DNA from: an uncultured Oscillospiraceae bacterium
Lineage (GTDB): Bacteria > Bacillota > Clostridia > Oscillospirales > Oscillospiraceae
Assembly: GCA_905236265.1 (NCBI GenBank)
Contig: CAJOOV010000037.1
Coordinates: forward strand, 1 to 15,980
Length of the DNA stretch: 15,980 nucleotides
Direction: 5' to 3'
Made by a program: the position numbers and the translations under genes
In this document: positions 6,955 to 14,642 of the stretch, piece after piece
Layout: each line of letters starts with the position of its first letter
Numbering within the stretch: the stretch's first letter is position 1
Notes under the pieces: generated by a model
Told to the model about the DNA's origin: nothing
Seen by the model: only the letters and a program-made list of their open reading frames with translations
Databases searched by the model: none

Positions 6955-7926
6955 TTACAGACCGAAGAATACCAGCACCAGACTCACCAGCGCCAGACCA
7001 GAGACCCACGTCCAGTAGAATTTGAACACCTGCTCCACCCGGAACCGGGCGCACACGGCGTGGGGAAGGCTCATGGTCAGGAAGGTGAGCAGCAGGCATA
7101 CCACAGCGAGAATCGCCCCGTCCGCCGCAGCGATGCCGGTGGACATGCCCCCCAGAAACAGGACATAGAACAGTGCGGTCATCACATACAGTTTCACCAT
7201 GTGGGTCAGCTTATATACCGCAAGGGGCTTGCCGCTGTACTCCGAGAGCATCCCCTCGCAGATTTCCGTCTCCGCCTCCGCCACGTCGAAGGGGTGCATC
7301 CCCACCTCGCAGGGAATGACGAAGAGCATGGCAAGGGCGGCGGGAATCAGGCTCCAATGGCAGATCAGCGGGCCGTTTGCCGCCTGATAGTTCCAGATCT
7401 CCGTGAGGGAGAAGGTGAGGGGCACGCCTGCCTCAGACAGAATGACGGTTTTCAGGCTCACCGCCAGAATCACCAGCACGAAGGGCAGCTCATAGGAGAT
7501 CATGGCCACCATCTCCCGGCTCAGACCCACCCCGGCAAAGGGGGAGCCGGAGGCGGAGGCGCCCACCATGCCGCACACGCTCACCAGCGTCAGCAGGTAC
7601 AGCACCACCACCAGATCACTGTTGCCGGAGAAGGCAGGTCTGCCGTTCACCACAGGGAGGAACAGGGGAATGGTGACCAGCGCCGCAAAGCCCGCCACCG
7701 GGGCGAACAGATAGACCCCCCGGCGGGCATGGCGGGGAATGATGGTCTCCTTGCCGCAGCACTTGAGTACGTCATACCAGTTTTGCAGCAGGGGAGGCCC
7801 CACCCGGCGCTGCATCCGGGCGACCAGAATCCGGTCTGCCCCGGAGAGGAGAATCCCCATGGCCACGCAGAACAGCCCGCCGGGATAGACCAGCAGAAAG
7901 AACAGATTGTTCAAAACAAATTCCAT
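6955..7926 (-). CDS. mbhM: NuoH/MbhM-like membrane anchor subunit
   Basis: This is a 323-residue, highly hydrophobic protein of about eight membrane helices. It resembles NuoH, HycD, EchB and MbhM, the subunit that docks the hydrogenase arm to the membrane arm. Conserved features are ARMQRRVGPP (36-45) after the first helix, and HPFDVAEAETEICEG (211-225) followed by EYSG (229-232), the acidic loop at the quinone-site-like cavity that faces the large subunit. The ATG at 7926 is preceded by GGAGG-ACAAC; an in-frame ATG at 7959 would overlap the preceding gene and is disfavoured. The gene lies 14 nt after the MnhD-like gene. Confidence 0.93.
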   Translation of the reverse strand: MEFVLNNLFFLLVYPGGLFCVAMGILLSGADRILVARMQRRVGPPLLQNWYDVLKCCGKETIIPRHARRGVYLFAPVAGFAALVTIPLFLPVVNGRPAFSGNSDLVVVLYLLTLVSVCGMVGASASGSPFAGVGLSREMVAMISYELPFVLVILAVSLKTVILSEAGVPLTFSLTEIWNYQAANGPLICHWSLIPAALAMLFVIPCEVGMHPFDVAEAETEICEGMLSEYSGKPLAVYKLTHMVKLYVMTALFYVLFLGGMSTGIAAADGAILAVVCLLLTFLTMSLPHAVCARFRVEQVFKFYWTWVSGLALVSLVLVFFGL

Positions 7927-7940
7927 GTTGTCCTCCCTCC

Positions 7941-9875
7941 TCAAAGTGCCAGCGTACACACCAGCAGCACGAAGGCAATCGCCGCCACGCCGTAGAGGGT
8001 GTAGTCATTCACAATGCCGCTGTGCCAGCGCTGCATCACGGCGAAGTAGCGCTTCCAGTTGTGCTTGAAGCCCCAGAACAGGTCGCTGCCGCCTACCTGA
8101 GAGTAGACCGCCTCCTCCCCGGAGAAGAAGGAGTCGTACTTCGCCCCGGCGGCGCCGTCCTGCGTCTGGGAGATGTACTCGTGCGCCTCGTCCCGTGCGC
8201 TGCCCAGAATGGCAACGATGGCCACGGCGCAGGTGACGGAGAACAGCAGCGCCAGCCACGACAGCGGCGACCACGCCCCGCCCACAGGCAGTGCGCTCAC
8301 CTCTGCGCCGGGCACGCCGTGGGCGGCGGCATAGCCCTCCCCCATGGCGGCATCCACATAGGCGGGGATATTCGCCACGGCGGACACGGCGGGAGTGAGG
8401 AGAAAGCGCTGGATCTGTGCGGGGAAGATACCCGTCAGCAGGCACAGTGCCGCCAGCACCCACATAGGCGCCCGCATGGACAGGGGAACCTCCTCCACCC
8501 CGGCATACTCTGCCGGGAGCTGTCCGAAAAAGACGCTCTGGGTCACCTTGATAAAGGAGGCCAGCGTCAGCACGCTGGTAATCAGTGCGCACACGCACAC
8601 CGCCAGATAGAACAGGTTGTGGTGGATCAGCCCCGCCGTGAAGGTGGCCTGATAGATCATCCATTTGGAGGCAAAGCCGTTGAAGGGGGGCAGGCCGCTG
8701 ATAGAGGCGGCGCCGATGAGAAACAGCGCCGTGGTCTTGGGCATCCGCCGGGACAGCCCCCCCAGCCTGTCCAGATCCAGAGAGCCTGTCTGGTGCTGCA
8801 CCGCTCCGGCGGTGAGGAAGAGCAGACCCTTGAAGATGGTGTGGTTCATGGCGTGGTACAGCCCTGCGCCCAGACCCAGCGCACTGCTCAGCCCCGCCAC
8901 GGTAATCACATAGCCCACCTGAGAGATGGAGTGGAAGGCGAGAAGGCGCTTGAAGTTGTGCTGGTTGAAGGCCATGGTGACGCACACGAACATACTCACT
9001 GCCCCAAAGCCGGTGACCAGATAGGACACCGTGACCACATTGGCGTTCTGGAACAGCACATAGATCAGCCGGATAATGCCGTAAACGCCGCACTTGGTGA
9101 GCACACCGGAGATCATCAGGGAGATGGAGGCGGGAGCCACGGCGTGGGCATCCGCCGCAAGGGGATGGAAGGGGAAGAGGAAGGCCTTTGTGCCAAAGCC
9201 CACAAACAGGAAGGCAAAGGCCATGTGCAGCACGGTGTTCCCCCGGAAGGCGGGCACCAGTGCGGCAATCTGCGCCAGATTCAGGGTATGAAGCTGGGAG
9301 TAGGTCATGGCAATGCCCACCAGCACGCAGGTAGAACCCAGAGAGCCCACCGCCAGATACTTAAACGCACCCTCCAGCGCCCCCTCGTAGGTGGTACGGA
9401 AGGCGGTGAGCGCCACGGCGGTGAAGGTCATAATCTCGATCATCACAAAGACGTTGAACAGATCCCCCGACAGCACCAGACCCAGCACCGAACCGGAGAG
9501 CATGAGAAACAGGGTGTAGTAGTTGCTCAGGGCATCGTCATGGTTCATGTAGGTGAAGGCGTAGAAGCAGGAGACGAACACCGCCACGGTGACGATCAGG
9601 GCAAAGAACAGGCTCAAAGCGTCCACCTCAAGGCAGATGCCGATGGCCCAGCCCTCCACCGGCTCCCAGCCGCCCAGCCAATAGGTGATGATCTGTCCCT
9701 GCAGCATCACAGGCCGGATGAGGCAGAGCATCATGGCAAGGGGGGCGGTGACGGCAATGCCGGAGACCACCCTGCCCGCCTTTTCGCTGGCTCTTCCCAC
9801 CAGAGAGGTGAGAAACGCCCCCAGAAACAGGGTGATGACGGACAGAATGGGAAATTCATTCCAAAATTGTTCCAT
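7941..9875 (-). CDS. mbhH: MnhD/NuoM-like ion-pumping subunit MbhH, with C-terminal MbhI-like extension
   Basis: This is a 644-residue polytopic antiporter-like subunit of the NuoL/M/N and MrpA/D family. Residues expected for ion translocation are visible: Glu147 (FVMIEIMTF), Lys230 with His237 and His244 (GTKAFLFPFHPLAADAH), Lys261 (LTKCGVYG), His315 in HSISQVGY, and Lys404 (FASKW) in the second half. The core ends near residue 500. The remaining ~140 residues contain a linker, a membrane helix (about 540-559), an amphipathic stretch (about 560-615) and a final membrane helix (622-643, after WHSGIVNDY). That layout resembles the separate small subunit MbhI of archaeal Mbh complexes, for which no separate gene exists here. 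The ATG at 9875 shares a base with the preceding stop (TAATG) and follows GAGG. Confidence 0.93.
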   Translation of the reverse strand: MEQFWNEFPILSVITLFLGAFLTSLVGRASEKAGRVVSGIAVTAPLAMMLCLIRPVMLQGQIITYWLGGWEPVEGWAIGICLEVDALSLFFALIVTVAVFVSCFYAFTYMNHDDALSNYYTLFLMLSGSVLGLVLSGDLFNVFVMIEIMTFTAVALTAFRTTYEGALEGAFKYLAVGSLGSTCVLVGIAMTYSQLHTLNLAQIAALVPAFRGNTVLHMAFAFLFVGFGTKAFLFPFHPLAADAHAVAPASISLMISGVLTKCGVYGIIRLIYVLFQNANVVTVSYLVTGFGAVSMFVCVTMAFNQHNFKRLLAFHSISQVGYVITVAGLSSALGLGAGLYHAMNHTIFKGLLFLTAGAVQHQTGSLDLDRLGGLSRRMPKTTALFLIGAASISGLPPFNGFASKWMIYQATFTAGLIHHNLFYLAVCVCALITSVLTLASFIKVTQSVFFGQLPAEYAGVEEVPLSMRAPMWVLAALCLLTGIFPAQIQRFLLTPAVSAVANIPAYVDAAMGEGYAAAHGVPGAEVSALPVGGAWSPLSWLALLFSVTCAVAIVAILGSARDEAHEYISQTQDGAAGAKYDSFFSGEEAVYSQVGGSDLFWGFKHNWKRYFAVMQRWHSGIVNDYTLYGVAAIAFVLLVCTLAL

Positions 9876-10225
9876 TATCCTCTCAGCCTCCTGATCTCAC
9901 GGGTGTCCAGCGTGCCATACTGGCGCTTCAGCATCATGCACAGGCTCAGGCTCATGGCAGTGGTACAGGCGCCGATGACGATAGAGGTGAGGGTCAGCGC
10001 CTGAGGGATGGGGTCTACAAAGAAGCTGGCACGGCTCAGCTCGGAGATGGTGAAGATAGGGGCGGTGCCGCCGGGGTGGAAGCCCACGGTGACCACCATC
10101 AGGTTTGCCCCGTAGTCCACAAGGCTCATCCCGATGACCACCTTTATCAGGTCATGCTTTGTCACCATGCAGTACACTCCAAGGGCAATCAGGGCAAAGC
10201 AGCCCACATAGTTGACGATCATCAT
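9875..10225 (-). CDS. mbhG: MnhC/NuoK-like subunit MbhG
   Basis: This is a 116-residue protein with three predicted membrane helices, of the NuoK/MrpC family. The segment HDLIKVVIGMSLVDYGANL (24-42) and the signature DPIPQALTLTSIVIG (71-85) are characteristic of MrpC/MnhC. In Mbh complexes this subunit forms part of the Na+/H+ antiporter-like module. The start at 10225 overlaps the stop of the MnhB-like gene as ATGA. A second ATG directly follows (10222), so the exact start is uncertain by one codon. Confidence 0.92.
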   Translation of the reverse strand: MMIVNYVGCFALIALGVYCMVTKHDLIKVVIGMSLVDYGANLMVVTVGFHPGGTAPIFTISELSRASFFVDPIPQALTLTSIVIGACTTAMSLSLCMMLKRQYGTLDTREIRRLRG

Positions 10226-10677
10226 TTCGGCTGCTCCTCCTCTTCCTCCGTCGTCTCCCCGCCCCGGTCAAGGGTGGAGAGCATCATCATCAGCAGGCAG
10301 ATAATCCCTGCCATCACATGGTAGCCCACGGCGTCGTTCATCAGCACGCTGGTCTCCAGCTCCCTGCCTGCAAAGACAAAGTTGAAGCAGAAGTTCAGCC
10401 CGGTGAACACGCCCAGCAGGGCAATCACCACATAGATCATCTCCGCAATGGTCTCGCTGGAGTGGAGCAGGCGCTGGGAGAAGGAGTGCTTCACCTGACC
10501 TTCGCCGTGGCCCAGATAGACCAGCAGAATGGCGCTGGCAATGAGCACGCCCCCCTGAAAGCCGCCGCCGGGGCTGGTGTTGCCGTGGAAGACCACATAG
10601 CAGCCGAACACGCAGGCAAGGGGCAGAAACAGGTCTGCGGCGCAGCGCACGATCACGTTTTTCTTTTTCAGCTTCAT
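10222..10677 (-). CDS. mbhF: MnhB-domain subunit MbhF
   Basis: This is a 151-residue membrane protein with about four helices. HGNTSPGGGFQGG (31-43) is the diagnostic loop of the MnhB/MrpB domain. The C-terminus is a strongly acidic tail with a run of glutamates. In Mrp antiporters and Mbh hydrogenases this domain lies between the MrpA-type C-terminal helices and MrpC. The ATG at 10677 overlaps the upstream stop as ATGA, and the stop overlaps the next start likewise. Confidence 0.93.
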   Translation of the reverse strand: MKLKKKNVIVRCAADLFLPLACVFGCYVVFHGNTSPGGGFQGGVLIASAILLVYLGHGEGQVKHSFSQRLLHSSETIAEMIYVVIALLGVFTGLNFCFNFVFAGRELETSVLMNDAVGYHVMAGIICLLMMMLSTLDRGGETTEEEEEQPK

Positions 10678-11036
10678 GCCGCATCCTCCTTCCCCTGCCG
10701 CCCGGCCTTGGGCTTTCTCAGAATCACCAGAGAGCCTGCAATGGCGGCGATGAGGATAAAGCTCTCGCCCAGTGTGTCATAGCCTCTGAAGTTAAACACC
10801 ACGCTGAACACCACGTTTTCCGCAGCGGTCTTGTCCAGATTCTCGTTGACGATGACGGCGGCTGCGCCGTCGGCAGTGGTGTTGTCATAGCTCTGGGGGT
10901 TTTCGTACAGGGCGACCAGATCGGTGCCCTCCCCGTTGTAGGTGTCCGGGCCGGCTGCCATGTGCCATGCGGCGGATGCGCCGCACACCAGCAGCACCGC
11001 CAGAGACAGGGCGAGGACAATTCTCTTTCCGTTCAT
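10674..11036 (-). CDS. mbhE: Membrane-bound hydrogenase subunit MbhE
   Basis: This is a 120-residue protein with an N-terminal membrane helix (about 5-22), an extracytoplasmic polar segment (about 28-73) and a C-terminal hydrophobic region (about 75-106). FNFRGYDTLGESFIL (81-95) is the hallmark of MbhE and of the matching part of the MrpA C-terminus. The gene is a stand-alone version of a segment that is fused into MrpA in classical Mrp antiporters. Both ends overlap neighbouring genes as ATGA. Confidence 0.9.
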   Translation of the reverse strand: MNGKRIVLALSLAVLLVCGASAAWHMAAGPDTYNGEGTDLVALYENPQSYDNTTADGAAAVIVNENLDKTAAENVVFSVVFNFRGYDTLGESFILIAAIAGSLVILRKPKAGRQGKEDAA

Positions 11037-11296
11037 TTTTCCTCCCCCTTCTCCGTATCCACCCTGCGCAGGGCGATGATAAACAGCACCGTGGACAGCA
11101 CCGCTCCCACGCTGGCCTCCGCAATGGCCACGTCCGGCGCCTGCAGGAGGATAAATTCCAGAGCGATGAAGGAGCCGGTGGCGGCAAGGGCGATAACGGA
11201 GTCAATGCGCTTTTCCGCCCGCACGGCCACGCAGGCGGCGGCCACCGCCCCGCACACGGCCAGGGTGTTGAGAATAAAGATCAGCGTCCCGTTCAT
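11033..11296 (-). CDS. mbhD: Membrane-bound hydrogenase subunit MbhD (DUF4040 domain)
   Basis: This is an 87-residue protein of three membrane helices. LQAPDVAIAEASVGAVLSTV (51-70) is the conserved DUF4040/MbhD signature, also found in the C-terminal part of MrpA. With MbhE it replaces the MrpA tail in the antiporter-like module. The ATG at 11296 overlaps the preceding stop as ATGA. Longer open sequence upstream in the same frame only shadows the MnhG- and MnhF-like genes. Confidence 0.9.
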   Translation of the reverse strand: MNGTLIFILNTLAVCGAVAAACVAVRAEKRIDSVIALAATGSFIALEFILLQAPDVAIAEASVGAVLSTVLFIIALRRVDTEKGEEK

Positions 11297-11631
11297 GCCT
11301 CGGCATCCTCCTTCCAGTCGTCCAGCACCATCTCCCGCTCCGGCTTCACGCCCATCTGATAGGCGGCCTTGCACAGGGCATGGTTGGAGATGGGGTTGGT
11401 GCCCAGCACCAGCACCAGCATCAGCGCCAGCTTTACCCACACCCCGGCGCCCATGCCCCGGCTCAGGGCATACAGCACCCCGGAGAGCACCAGAGAGATG
11501 GTGCCCATGGTGGCCACGCAGGTGGACGCCTGCAGCCGGGTGAACACATCCGGCATACGCAGCACCCCCAGCACCCCCACCAGATTGAAAAACAGTCCGA
11601 TGCACAGCAGGACAGTGATTGCCATTTCCAT
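11293..11631 (-). CDS. mbhC: MnhG/MrpG-like subunit MbhC
   Basis: This is a 112-residue protein with three membrane helices. GVLRMPDVFTRLQAST (22-37) and TNPISNHALCKAAYQMG are characteristic of MnhG/MrpG. It is one of the small E-F-G subunits of Mrp antiporters and the MbhC equivalent. The ATG at 11631 is preceded by GGGAGG at 8 nt, and two bases separate it from the MnhF-like stop; a second ATG at 11625 is possible. The C-terminus is short and hydrophilic. Confidence 0.92.
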   Translation of the reverse strand: MEMAITVLLCIGLFFNLVGVLGVLRMPDVFTRLQASTCVATMGTISLVLSGVLYALSRGMGAGVWVKLALMLVLVLGTNPISNHALCKAAYQMGVKPEREMVLDDWKEDAEA

Positions 11632-11633
11632 GC

Positions 11634-11888
11634 TCACATCCTCCCTTCCAGATACCGTGCCACAAACACCGTGCCCACAAAGCCCAGAAGGGCGACTACC
11701 ATGGCCACGTCCAGATAGATGCCCCGCCCGCTGTGGAGGGAGTACAGTGTCAGCGCCATAGCGGACACCAGATCCAGCGTGTCCGCCGCACACATGCGGT
11801 CTGCCGCCGTGGGGCCTTTGAAGATCCGCCAGAGCAGCAGGAAATCCAGCGCCACGCAGAAGATGGCTCCTATTAAAAATCCGCTCAT
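11634..11888 (-). CDS. mbhB: MnhF/MrpF-like subunit MbhB
   Basis: This is an 84-residue protein with three membrane helices. FKGPTAADRMCAADTLDLVS matches the conserved cytoplasmic loop of MrpF/MnhF. The ATG at 11888 overlaps the MnhE-like stop as ATGA and has GGAGG 8 nt upstream. An in-frame TTG two codons earlier (11894) is less likely. It corresponds to MbhB. Confidence 0.92.
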   Translation of the reverse strand: MSGFLIGAIFCVALDFLLLWRIFKGPTAADRMCAADTLDLVSAMALTLYSLHSGRGIYLDVAMVVALLGFVGTVFVARYLEGRM

Positions 11889-12418
11889 TTCCAAATCCTC
11901 CCGATCCAGCGCTCCATGCGTCCCTTGATGATCTCCCCGGCCTTGTCCCGGTCGGTCTCCGATACGTCGATCCAGTGGACATAGTAGTAATTGCGTCCCT
12001 GCTCGTCCTCCGCCACGTCCATGGTGATGGTGCCGGGGGTGAGGGTGATGCAGTTGCTCACCGCCGCAAGGCCGTACAGGCTTCTCACCTGCTCCGAGGC
12101 GGGGATGCGGATGATGCCGGGGTGGAAGTCCGCTCTGGGGCTGAGCACCAGCCGTGCCATGCTCAAATTCGCCTTGATGACCTCCCAGAGAAAGACAAAG
12201 AGGAAATACACCCCCATAAGCACCAGACGCACCGGGTTATAGAGATAAAAAGCGTCGTCATGGATGAAATACAGATGTGCAAACCCGGCGGTGACGCCGC
12301 TGACCAGCGCCCCAAGTATCAGCTCTCTGGGGGCAAAGGACATGGTCAGCAGCAGCCAGAAAAGGAAGCACAAAATAAAGGTGGAAAGCCACTTGCCAAA
12401 GGAAAACCCACGTTGCAC
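11885..12418 (-). CDS. mbhA: MnhE/MrpE-like subunit MbhA
   Basis: This is a 177-residue protein with N-terminal membrane helices and a cytoplasmic C-terminal domain. SNCITLTPGTITMDV is the signature of MrpE/MnhE, and SFAPRELILGALVSG matches the conserved loop after the first helix. The start is taken as GTG at 12418 because GGGAGGG lies 6 nt upstream. Another GTG at 12436 would overlap the hypB stop and has no binding site. The gene opens the eight-gene antiporter-like block. Confidence 0.9.
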   Translation of the reverse strand: MQRGFSFGKWLSTFILCFLFWLLLTMSFAPRELILGALVSGVTAGFAHLYFIHDDAFYLYNPVRLVLMGVYFLFVFLWEVIKANLSMARLVLSPRADFHPGIIRIPASEQVRSLYGLAAVSNCITLTPGTITMDVAEDEQGRNYYYVHWIDVSETDRDKAGEIIKGRMERWIGRIWK

Positions 12419-12432
12419 AACAATCCCTCCCG

Positions 12433-13101
12433 TCACTGTGATGCTCTGCCCAGGGCGGCGTCAATGCGCTGCGCCACCCAGCCGCTGAGTTCTTCCAGAC
12501 CCTGCCCGGTACGGCTGGAGGTGTGGAAGATGGTGATGTCTTTGTTCACGCTGCGGGCGCTGCGCTCCACCCGTGAATCGTCAAAGCCAAAGTATTCCTT
12601 CAAATCGTACTTGTTCAGCGCCAGAGCGTCGCTGGTGGAGAACATCAGGGGGTATTTCTCCACCTTGTCGTCCCCCTCCGGGATGCTGAGGATGGCAAGG
12701 CGGAAGCTCTCGCCGATATTGAACTCCGCCGGGCAGACCAGATTGCCGATATTCTCCACAAACAGCACGTCCAGCTCGTCCAAATGGAAATGGGGGAGGA
12801 TGTGCTGGATGCTCATGGCCTCGATATGGCACGCCCCGTCCGTGTCCAGCTGCACCACGGGAAGGCCCAGGGCGTGGATGGTGTCCGCATCAATCTGCCC
12901 TGTGATGTCCCCTTCGATTACGCCGATTCTGTATCTCTCCCGCAGCCTTGCAATCAGCTCCACAAGGGTGCTGGTCTTCCCCGCACCGGGGGAGCCGAGT
13001 ATATTCACCAGACAGACCCCGTGGCCGGCAAGCTCCGCCTTCACCGCTTCGCTTACGTCCTCGTTCCACTCCATCACCTGGTGCATGACCTTGATTTCCA
13101 A
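12433..13101 (-). CDS. hypB: Nickel-inserting GTPase HypB
   Basis: This is a 222-residue SIMIBI-class GTPase that, with HypA, delivers nickel to the hydrogenase large subunit. The P-loop GSPGAGKTS spans 36-44. The G-domain nickel site is visible as Cys91-His92 (DGACHIEA) and Cys123 (GNLVCP), and NKYDL gives base specificity. There is no N-terminal His-rich stretch or CxxCGC motif, so it has no nickel-storage tail. The start is taken as TTG at 13101, because GAGGTGG lies 7 nt upstream and MEIKVM matches typical HypB N-termini. The first ATG (13086) would remove that segment. It starts 2 nt after the hypA stop. Confidence 0.95.
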   Translation of the reverse strand: MEIKVMHQVMEWNEDVSEAVKAELAGHGVCLVNILGSPGAGKTSTLVELIARLRERYRIGVIEGDITGQIDADTIHALGLPVVQLDTDGACHIEAMSIQHILPHFHLDELDVLFVENIGNLVCPAEFNIGESFRLAILSIPEGDDKVEKYPLMFSTSDALALNKYDLKEYFGFDDSRVERSARSVNKDITIFHTSSRTGQGLEELSGWVAQRIDAALGRASQ

Positions 13102-13103
13102 CG

Positions 13104-13445
13104 CTATTCCACCTCAATACTCTCTACATAAAATTCCCTGCCCTGATCCAGATGCAGGTCAATGCCCCCGCACTGGGGGCATTGGATATGGTGCTTGTCA
13201 ATCTCCCCCTGCCAGCGGCAGCTCCGGCAGGTCATCAGAAGGGGCAGCCGCTCCAGCCGAAGCTGCGCCCCCGCCGCCACGGTGTCCCGGCTGAGCAGGT
13301 CAAAGTAATAGGCAAGGCTCTGGGGCACTACGCCGGAGTAGTCCCCGATCTTCAGCCGTACCTCCTTCACCCGCTTCACCTCATGCCCCTGCGCCGCCTC
13401 CTCCACAATCCGGAGGATGCTCTGGGTCAGTGCCAGCTCGTGCAT
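13104..13445 (-). CDS. hypA: Nickel metallochaperone HypA
   Basis: This is a 113-residue protein. The N-terminal Met-His-Glu (His2) is the nickel site. The zinc-binding cysteines are Cys73/Cys76 (CRSC) and Cys89/Cys92 (CPQC). It should pass nickel to the large subunit together with HypB, whose gene follows directly. One base separates its ATG from the stop of the large-subunit gene, and AGGTGA immediately precedes the start. Confidence 0.95.
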   Translation of the reverse strand: MHELALTQSILRIVEEAAQGHEVKRVKEVRLKIGDYSGVVPQSLAYYFDLLSRDTVAAGAQLRLERLPLLMTCRSCRWQGEIDKHHIQCPQCGGIDLHLDQGREFYVESIEVE

Positions 13446-13446
13446 C

Positions 13447-14529
13447 TCACCTGTCCAGACAGGAGAAGCAGGGGTCTATGGAGGCCACGATCAGCCCTGC
13501 GTCCGCCACGGTGTTGCCCACCAGCATCACCGGCACAGTGGGAGCGGTTTTAAAGGTGGGGACGTGGATGGAGAGGCGGTGGTTGGTCTGGCCGCCGTCG
13601 GTGACTACCTTATAGACCAGATGGCCTCTGGGTGCCTCATGGCGGGCAGTGAACTCCCCGGCGGGAACCTTGGGCATTTTGTTGCCCAGATTGATGGCGC
13701 CCTCCGGCAGCAGGTCACAGGCCTGACGGATGATCTTGATGCTCTCGTAGATCTCACGCACCCGGATGACCACTCTGGCGTACACGTCGCAGGAATGCTC
13801 CACAGGCACGTCAAAGGTAAAGTCCTCATAGCAGCAGTAGGGGGCGTCCCGGCGCACGTCCATATCCACCCCGGAGGCTCTGGCATGGGGTCCCACGGTG
13901 CCGAGGCGCAGGGCGTCCTCTGTGGTGAGAATGCCCACGCCCTTGGTGCGCATGGCAAGGGTCTTGTCCGTGGTGAGGTAGCGGGTGATGTGGCCCATCT
14001 TCTCCTCCAGATCGTCCATGGCGGAGAGCAAATCCCGGCGCTGATCGTCGCTGATGTCCCGGCGGGAGCCGCCGATGGTGACCATGGCGTAGTTCACCCG
14101 GTTGCCGGTGAGGTTTTCCAGCGTGTCCATGGTGCGCTCCCGGTCGTTCCAGATCTGCATGAACATGGAGTCATGCCCCACGATATGGCAGGCGATGCCC
14201 AGCCAGAGCAGGTGGGAGTGGATGCGCTCCAGCTCCTCGATGATGACCCGGATATACTGCCCCCGCTTTGGCACCTCTGCGCCCATGATATGCTCAATGC
14301 ACATGGCATAGGTCAGGGCGTGGGAGTGGGAGCAGATGCCGCACACCCGCTCCACCAGCACCAGCGTCTGGATAAAGTTGCGCTCCTGCGCCAGCTTTTC
14401 AATACCCCGGTGGTTATAGCCCACGAACACCTTTGCGTCCGTGATCCGCTCCCCGTCCACCGTCAGCCGGGCGTGTACCGGCTCCTCCAAGGCAGGGTGG
14501 TAGGGGCCGATGGGGATGGTATAGCTCAT
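13447..14529 (-). CDS. mbhL: Group 4 [NiFe] hydrogenase large subunit, without C-terminal propeptide
   Basis: This is the 360-residue catalytic subunit of the NuoD/HycE/EchE/MbhL family. The active-site cysteines are all present: Cys63/Cys66 in ERVCGICSHSHA and Cys354/Cys357 in IDPCFSCLDR. This makes it a true hydrogenase rather than a Cys-less complex I relative. The RGIEKLA motif (41-47) is also conserved. The protein stops at Arg360, directly after C-x2-R, so no cleavable extension is encoded. The ATG at 14529 has AGAGGAGG upstream; an in-frame ATG at 14586 lacks both a binding site and similarity. It is the first gene of the operon, about 107 nt downstream of the predicted transcription start. 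Confidence 0.96.
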   Translation of the reverse strand: MSYTIPIGPYHPALEEPVHARLTVDGERITDAKVFVGYNHRGIEKLAQERNFIQTLVLVERVCGICSHSHALTYAMCIEHIMGAEVPKRGQYIRVIIEELERIHSHLLWLGIACHIVGHDSMFMQIWNDRERTMDTLENLTGNRVNYAMVTIGGSRRDISDDQRRDLLSAMDDLEEKMGHITRYLTTDKTLAMRTKGVGILTTEDALRLGTVGPHARASGVDMDVRRDAPYCCYEDFTFDVPVEHSCDVYARVVIRVREIYESIKIIRQACDLLPEGAINLGNKMPKVPAGEFTARHEAPRGHLVYKVVTDGGQTNHRLSIHVPTFKTAPTVPVMLVGNTVADAGLIVASIDPCFSCLDR

Positions 14530-14543
14530 GGAATGACCTCCTC

Positions 14544-14561
14544 TGCCGGTGCAATCCGGCA
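14544..14561 (-). promoter_or_regulatory. Leader hairpin next to the mbhL ribosome binding site
   Basis: A perfect 6-bp inverted repeat, TGCCGG/CCGGCA with a 6-nt loop, lies directly before the AGAGGAGG of mbhL. In the mRNA it could affect ribosome access or serve as a roadblock. Read on the plus strand, it is followed by TTGTTTT and resembles a short terminator facing antisense transcription. Which role applies, if any, cannot be told from sequence. Confidence 0.45.
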
Positions 14562-14600
14562 TTGTTTTCCCGTTCTCCCGCAGCACTGCGGGGATGAAAC

Positions 14601-14626
14601 GTGCCCATTTTCATCAAATGGGACAC
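14601..14626 (-). promoter_or_regulatory. Inverted repeat near the 5' end of the hydrogenase mRNA
   Basis: CCCATTT (14604-14610) and AAATGGG (14616-14622) pair perfectly around a 5-nt loop. Flanking GTG and CAC extend the stem with one bulge. It begins about 10 nt after the predicted transcription start. It may be a 5' stabilising stem-loop or an operator just downstream of the promoter. Confidence 0.5.
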
Positions 14627-14642
14627 GACTGCAATCATAATC

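Noticed and set aside
6478..7995. Long rightward open frame (505 codons) opposite the NuoB- and NuoH-like genes
   Set aside because: It shows the same antisense His/Gln-rich pattern, and the conserved minus-strand genes explain the sequence.
8022..10004. Very long rightward open frame (660 codons) opposite the MnhD-like gene
   Set aside because: It is the antisense of a conserved membrane protein. The His/Gln/Gly-rich translation is what the complement of hydrophobic codons gives, and there is no supporting ribosome binding site or family match.
13447..14529. Possibility that the large subunit is a Cys-less hydrogenase-related (Ehr/complex I-like) protein
   Set aside because: All four [NiFe]-binding cysteines are present in the two standard motifs, and a full nickel and cyanide maturation set is encoded alongside.
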